From: Streptomyces sp. PCS3-D2
Lineage (GTDB): Bacteria > Actinomycetota > Actinomycetes > Streptomycetales > Streptomycetaceae
Reading direction: 5' to 3'
DNA length: 64,000 bases
Assembly (NCBI RefSeq): GCF_000612545.2
Contig: NZ_CP097800.1
Coordinates: 2,911,001 to 2,975,000, forward strand
The number at the start of each line of letters is the position of its first letter. Position 1 is the first letter of the stretch. This document shows positions 58,963 to 64,000 of this stretch, in pieces. Made by a program: the position numbers and the translations under genes. A model generated the notes under the pieces. The model searched no databases. It saw nothing but the letters and a program-made list of their open reading frames with translations, and was not told the origin of the DNA.

Positions 58963-60360
58963 TCACGGCAGCGCCGCGACCAGTGCCGCGAGGGTCGGGG
59001 ACCAGGCACTGTCCGACGGGGTCCCGTAGCCGACGACCAGCGCGTCCCGCGGCGGGAGTTCGGCCTGCGGGTGGCGGAAGCCGGAGAGCCCGTGCAGGGC
59101 CAGGTCCTGCCAGGCCGCCGACTGCAGCACCGACCGCTCCGTGCCCGCCGGGAGGTCCAGCACCGCGTGCAGGCCCGCCGCGATCCCGGACACGCCCGCG
59201 ACCCGGCCTGCCACCGCCGCCACCAGCTCGTCCCGCCGTCGCCGGTAGCGCAGCCGCATCCCGCGCACATGACGGTCGTACGCCCCGGATTCGATGAACT
59301 CCGCCAGCGTCAGCTGGTCCGGGGCGCTGGAGGTCCAGTCGGTGTACCCCTTCGCGGCGGCCACCTCCTCCACCAGGTCCGCCGGGAGCACCATCCAGCC
59401 GATCCGCAGCCCCGGGGCGAGCGACTTGCTGGCCGTGCCGAGGTACACCACCCGGTCCGGATCCAGGCCCTGCAGGGCTCCCACCGGCTGCCTGTCGTAG
59501 CGGAACTCCCCGTCGTAGTCGTCCTCCAGGATCAGGCCGCCGGTGGTCCGGGCCCAGTCGACCGCTGCCGCCCGGCGGGCCGGGGTCAGGGCCGCGCCCG
59601 TCGGGAACTGGTGGGCCGGGGTCAGCAGCACCGCGCCCGCCGCGGCCGTCAGCTCCCCGGTACGGGCCCCCTCCTCGTCCACCCCGAGCGGCCTGGTCCG
59701 CAGCCCGGCCCCCACCAGCTCGGCCCGGTGGAAGTCCAGGCCGTACCCCTCCACCGCGACCTCCCGGACCCGGCGCGCCCGCAGCACCGCCGCGAGCAGC
59801 TTCAGCCCGTGCAGGAACCCCGCGCACAGCACGATCCGGTCCGGGTCCGCGTACACGCCGCGCGCCCGTGCCAGGTAGCCCGCCAGCGCCTTCCGCAGCT
59901 CGACGCGGCCGCGGCCGTCGGTGGCGTAGCCGAAGGCCTCGTTCGGGGCGTCGGTCAGCGCCCGCCGGGCCGCCGACAGCCAGGCCGCGCGCGGGAATCC
60001 GCCCAGGTCGGGGCTGCCGGGGAGCAGGCTGTAGGCCGGTCCGCCGCGCACGGCGCGCCGGACCGGGGCGGCGGTCGCCGCCCGGCGCGGGCGCGCCCGC
60101 CGGGCGACCCGCGTGCCCGAGCCCTGGCGGGCTGTGAGCCAGCCCTCGGCGACGAGCTCGGCATACGCCTCGGCGACCGTGTTGCGGGCGATGCCCAGAT
60201 CCGCGGCGAGGGTGCGGGAGGACGGCAGCCGGGTGCCGGCCGCCAGCCGCCCGCTGCGCGCGGCCTCGCGCAGTGCCTCGGTCAGCCCGGCCCGCAGGCC
60301 GCGCCCGGCGGAGAGCTCCAGGTGCAGGTCGGCGCCGAAAGTGGCCCAAGGATCCGTCAT
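58963..60360 (-). CDS. PLP-dependent MocR/PdxR-type regulator
   Basis: The protein has 465 residues. N-terminal GntR wing-helix: LRAGLTEALREAARSGRLAA, GTRLPSSRTLAADLGIARNT, VAEAYAELVAEGWLTARQGS. A linker follows to residue about 100. The aminotransferase-I-like domain contains FGYATDGRGRVELRKALAGY, ILEDDYDGEFRYDRQPVGAL and VYLGTASKSLAPGLRIGWMV (S-K lysine for PLP), ending AGLHAVLDLPAG. Such proteins usually regulate a divergent neighbour. Here that is the AhpD-like gene 47 bp away. Confidence 0.93.
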   Translation of the reverse strand: MTDPWATFGADLHLELSAGRGLRAGLTEALREAARSGRLAAGTRLPSSRTLAADLGIARNTVAEAYAELVAEGWLTARQGSGTRVARRARPRRAATAAPVRRAVRGGPAYSLLPGSPDLGGFPRAAWLSAARRALTDAPNEAFGYATDGRGRVELRKALAGYLARARGVYADPDRIVLCAGFLHGLKLLAAVLRARRVREVAVEGYGLDFHRAELVGAGLRTRPLGVDEEGARTGELTAAAGAVLLTPAHQFPTGAALTPARRAAAVDWARTTGGLILEDDYDGEFRYDRQPVGALQGLDPDRVVYLGTASKSLAPGLRIGWMVLPADLVEEVAAAKGYTDWTSSAPDQLTLAEFIESGAYDRHVRGMRLRYRRRRDELVAAVAGRVAGVSGIAAGLHAVLDLPAGTERSVLQSAAWQDLALHGLSGFRHPQAELPPRDALVVGYGTPSDSAWSPTLAALVAALP

Positions 60361-60407
60361 GGATATGGACCATACCGGCGGGCCGCCTGCCTCCTACGGT
60401 GGAGCAC

Positions 60408-60968
60408 ATGACCACCACCGCAGAGGGCCGGCAGGCCCACCCGCAGACCGACTCCCACACCCACCCGCATGCCCACGCCCATGCCCATGCCCATGCCCCC
60501 GAGCACACGCCCCGCATGAACCTGGCGAAGCTCGCCCCCGAGGCCTACAAGGCCGTCCTGGCTCTGGAGATCGCCTCCAAGAAGGGCCTGGATCCGTCCC
60601 TCGTCGAGCTCGTCAAGATCCGCGCCTCGCAGATCAACCGCTGCGCCTTCTGCCTCGACATGCACACCAAGGACGCGGTCGCCGCGGGCGAGAGCGTCGA
60701 GCGCATCGTGCAGTTGGCCGCCTGGGAGGAGTCGCGGCACTTCTACACCGAGAAGGAGCTCGCAGCGATCGAGCTGACCGAGGCCGTCACCGTCCTGACC
60801 GACGGTTTCGTGCCCGACGAGGTGTACGCGAAGGCCGCGGTGCACTTCGAGGAACGCGAGCTGGCCCAGCTGATCACGGTGATCGCGACGATCAACGTGT
60901 GGAACCGCTTCGGTGTGACCACCCGCATGGTGCCGGGTCACTACAAGCCCGGCATGTACAAGGCCTGA
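60408..60968 (+). CDS. Carboxymuconolactone decarboxylase / AhpD-like protein with His-rich N-terminus
   Basis: The protein has 186 residues. GGTGGAG lies before ATG 60408. Residues 12-33 are mostly His: QTDSHTHPHAHAHAHAHAPE. The domain proper starts MNLAKLAPEAYKAVLALEIA and has the redox motif INRCAFCLDMHTKDAVAAGE (C-x-x-C-x-x-x-H), then LAAWEESRHFYTEKELAAIE and VIATINVWNRFGVTTRMVPG. Proteins of this type reduce peroxides through the Cys pair. The His segment may bind zinc, copper or nickel. It is divergent from, and probably controlled by, the MocR-type gene. Confidence 0.9.
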   Translation: MTTTAEGRQAHPQTDSHTHPHAHAHAHAHAPEHTPRMNLAKLAPEAYKAVLALEIASKKGLDPSLVELVKIRASQINRCAFCLDMHTKDAVAAGESVERIVQLAAWEESRHFYTEKELAAIELTEAVTVLTDGFVPDEVYAKAAVHFEERELAQLITVIATINVWNRFGVTTRMVPGHYKPGMYKA

Positions 60969-61012
60969 GTCGGGCCGGAGGCCGAAACCCCCGGCCCCGG
61001 CCAGGGTCGGCC

Positions 61013-61072
61013 GGTCAGGCCGGTCAGGCCGGTCAGGCCGTCGGCCGGTCAGGCCGGTCAGGCCGTCGGCCG
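61013..61072. repeat. 9-bp repeat GGTCAGGCC, five copies
   Basis: Copies start at 61013, 61022, 61031, 61047 and 61056, interrupted by GTCGGCC. It lies between the convergent AhpD-like and mdh genes. It may be a slippage product; no coding function. Confidence 0.75.
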
Positions 61073-61174
61073 GAACGCCGGAGCGCCCCGGCCTGGTGGG
61101 GCCGGGGCGCTTCGGTGCGTGCTGCTCGCCGAGCTGGCCAAGCGGTTCCGCGCCCCTCGGGGAGGGGCGACGGA

Positions 61175-62501
<1,327 letters not shown>

Positions 62502-62933
62502 TCACCTCACGGTGAAGCGGACCGCGCTCTCCAGGAACGGGATCTCCAGCAGCGGCCTGGGCTCCATCACCAGCGCGAGCAACGTGATCGCCACGCCCAG
62601 CACCCCGTACGTGATCATGTCCGTGAAGCGGGAGCGCACCGCGAGCATGCCCACCGAGGGCAGCACCCGCCGCAGCACCGCCGCCGCGATCAGCGCCACG
62701 CCGATCACCAGGCACCCGGCCCGGGCCTGCCCGAGCGCGGTGGTCAGCAGCCCCACCGCGGTCGCGGCGAGCACGCTGAGCATCGGCCACTGGCGGGCGG
62801 GGGTGGACACGGCGCCGGGGACGGCCCGGCCGCTGCCCTCGGGGCGGGCCGTGTCCCGCGTGATGGACGGAAAGCGGCGGGACCTGGCCGTGCCGCTCCC
62901 GTTCACGTGCTCGGCACCCGGTTCAGTGCGCAC
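62502..62933 (-). CDS. DUF3017 membrane protein
   Basis: The protein has 143 residues. A polar Arg/Ser-rich N-terminus of about 45 residues precedes three membrane helices: [40 protein letters not shown] and [20 protein letters not shown]. The pattern W-P and a V-L-R-R-V-L-P middle loop are the DUF3017 signature. It is always next to folD in actinobacteria, as I recall. GTG 62933 overlaps the folD stop by 11 bp, so the pair is co-translated. Confidence 0.88.
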   Translation of the reverse strand: MRTEPGAEHVNGSGTARSRRFPSITRDTARPEGSGRAVPGAVSTPARQWPMLSVLAATAVGLLTTALGQARAGCLVIGVALIAAAVLRRVLPSVGMLAVRSRFTDMITYGVLGVAITLLALVMEPRPLLEIPFLESAVRFTVR

Positions 62934-63783
62934 TGCCGGTCCGCTCCGCCGCCTCGACGACGTTGACGAGCAGCTGGGCGCGGGTCATCGGGCCGACGCC
63001 GCCCGGGTTCGGCGAGATCCACGCGGCGACCTCGGCGACACCGGGGTGCACGTCGCCGACGATCTTTCCGGCCTCGTCACGGCTGACGCCCACGTCGAGC
63101 ACGGCCGCGCCCGGCTTCACGTCCTCGGGCTTGACCAGATGCGGCACTCCGGCCGCGGCGACGACGATGTCCGCCTGGCGCAGCAGCCCCGAGAGGTCGC
63201 GCGTACCGGTGTGGCACAGCGTCACGGTGGCGTTCTCGGACTTGCGGGTCAGCAGCAGGCCGATGGACCGGCCGACGGTGATCCCCCGGCCGAGGACGAC
63301 GACGTGCGCCCCGTCGATCTCGACGCCGTGGTGGCGCAGCAGCGCGACGATTCCGTACGGGGTGCAGGGCAGCGGGCCCGGCTCGTTCAGCACGAGCCTG
63401 CCGAGGGAGGTGGGGTGCAGCCCGTCGGCGTCCTTCAGCGGGTCCATCAGCTCCAGGACCCGGTTGGTGTCGATGCCCTTGGGGAGCGGGAGTTGGACGA
63501 TGTATCCGGTGCACTGCGGGTTGGCGTTGAGCTCCCGCACGACCTCCTCGATGTCCTCCTGGGAGGCCGTCGCGGGCAGTTCGCGCTGGATGGAGGCGAT
63601 GCCGACCTCGGCGCAGTCCTTGTGCTTGCCGTTGACGTACCAGCGGCTGCCCGGATCGTCCCCGACGAGCAGGGTGCCGAGGCCGGGGGTGATGCCCCGG
63701 GCCTTCAGGGCCGCCACACGGGCGGTCAGTTCTGACTTGATCGCGGCCGCGGTGGCCTTGCCATCGAGAATCTGGGCGGTCAT
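62923..63783 (-). CDS. folD: Bifunctional methylenetetrahydrofolate dehydrogenase/cyclohydrolase
   Basis: The protein has 286 residues. Makes 10-formyl-tetrahydrofolate for purine and formyl-Met synthesis. Motifs: [40 protein letters not shown] (the catalytic Y-x-x-x-K), [40 protein letters not shown] and [20 protein letters not shown], then [20 protein letters not shown]. Together with glyA it forms the one-carbon arm of this region. No riboswitch is seen upstream of folD itself. Confidence 0.97.
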   Translation of the reverse strand: MTAQILDGKATAAAIKSELTARVAALKARGITPGLGTLLVGDDPGSRWYVNGKHKDCAEVGIASIQRELPATASQEDIEEVVRELNANPQCTGYIVQLPLPKGIDTNRVLELMDPLKDADGLHPTSLGRLVLNEPGPLPCTPYGIVALLRHHGVEIDGAHVVVLGRGITVGRSIGLLLTRKSENATVTLCHTGTRDLSGLLRQADIVVAAAGVPHLVKPEDVKPGAAVLDVGVSRDEAGKIVGDVHPGVAEVAAWISPNPGGVGPMTRAQLLVNVVEAAERTGSAH

Positions 63784-63965
63784 GCCCCCATCCTCCCGGA
63801 TGAGGTGGCCCGGGTTCCAGTCAAGGTGCTCGCGGAACCGCAGGGTTCATTGCACTTGCACAACAAGTGACGGGTGCCGGGACCGCAAACTGGACAAGGC
63901 CTCGCGGGCCGGACCACGATGAAACGACTGAGTGCCGCGGGCAGTGCCGGGGGGCGGACCGCACC

Positions 63966-64000
63966 GTGCAGGATTCCTCCGCGCTCGTTGCCGTGCGTCC
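63966..64000 (+). CDS. Possible start of a gene cut by the window end
   Basis: GTG 63966 opens a frame (QDSSALVAVR) that runs off the window. A GGGGG-type site stands about 12 nt upstream. It is too short to classify and may be chance. Confidence 0.25.
   Translation, partial: MQDSSALVAVR

Noticed and set aside
63784-63965. A ZTP riboswitch before folD
   Set aside because: CTTGACTGG occurs on the minus strand near 63820, but the matching GCCTGGGC half and helices are absent.

Overview
The window is about 64 kb of high-GC actinobacterial chromosome and almost certainly comes from a Streptomyces. The codon third positions are strongly G/C. There are GTG starts, GTGA/ATGA overlaps, ECF sigma factors, secreted L,D-transpeptidases and no rRNA or tRNA. 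From memory, the gene order (add, deoA, cdd, nucleoside ABC transporter, sialate-like sugar cluster, mutase, sdhCDAB, SCO4848-type protein, trpS, glyA, rocD, mdh, folD) matches the S. coelicolor interval around SCO4901 down to SCO4824. It is therefore mostly conserved core with one small accessory island.

Layout. 1-12.1 kb: small membrane or secreted proteins, adenosine deaminase (add), a serine-less alpha/beta hydrolase, a cupin, a LuxR-type regulator, a divergent LysR/MFS pair, an L,D-transpeptidase and a second MFS exporter behind perfect palindromes. 12.3-14.2 kb: an ECF sigma factor with a SnoaL-like tail, an antisense-overlapping STAS protein and a Uma2-type protein. 14.3-21.4 kb: a nucleoside uptake and salvage locus (deoA, cdd, two permeases, a double ABC ATPase, a BMP lipoprotein). 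With add it shares a palindrome, CTACGCGCGTAG, in four promoters. 21.6-29.8 kb: an M20 amidohydrolase, then a cell-surface sugar cluster made of two polysialyltransferase/GT52-like proteins, a fused NeuA-NeuB enzyme, a DUF6716-type glycosyltransferase and a GT2 enzyme. It probably makes a nonulosonic-acid glycopolymer such as the Kdn-containing wall polymers of Streptomyces.

29.8-33.5 kb is a compact island of small proteins, an XRE/DUF5753 regulator and a DUF6879 protein. It lies inside the leucine exporter gene leuE: the original leuE 3' end is left at 29.83-29.97 kb, while the 5' part is joined to a divergent replacement 3' end. No recombinase is visible. 33.4-39.8 kb: leuE, a methylmalonyl-CoA-type mutase catalytic subunit, a lipoprotein L,D-transpeptidase, a sigma/anti-sigma pair and an OHCU-decarboxylase-like protein. 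39.9-43.4 kb: sdhCDAB.

43.5-64 kb: a TetR-controlled three-gene operon with two operators, an orphan peptide-binding protein, a metallophosphoesterase with an SCO4848-type protein, a D,D-carboxypeptidase, a BrkB-type protein, a 2'-5' RNA ligase, trpS, glyA under a ZTP (pfl) riboswitch, rocD, a YgiC/YgiB-like pair, a DMT transporter, a divergent MocR/AhpD-like pair, mdh, a DUF3017 protein and folD. Several promoters place the -10 box only 6-8 nt before the start codon, suggesting leaderless mRNAs. Main themes are nucleoside salvage, central and one-carbon metabolism, and cell-envelope building.
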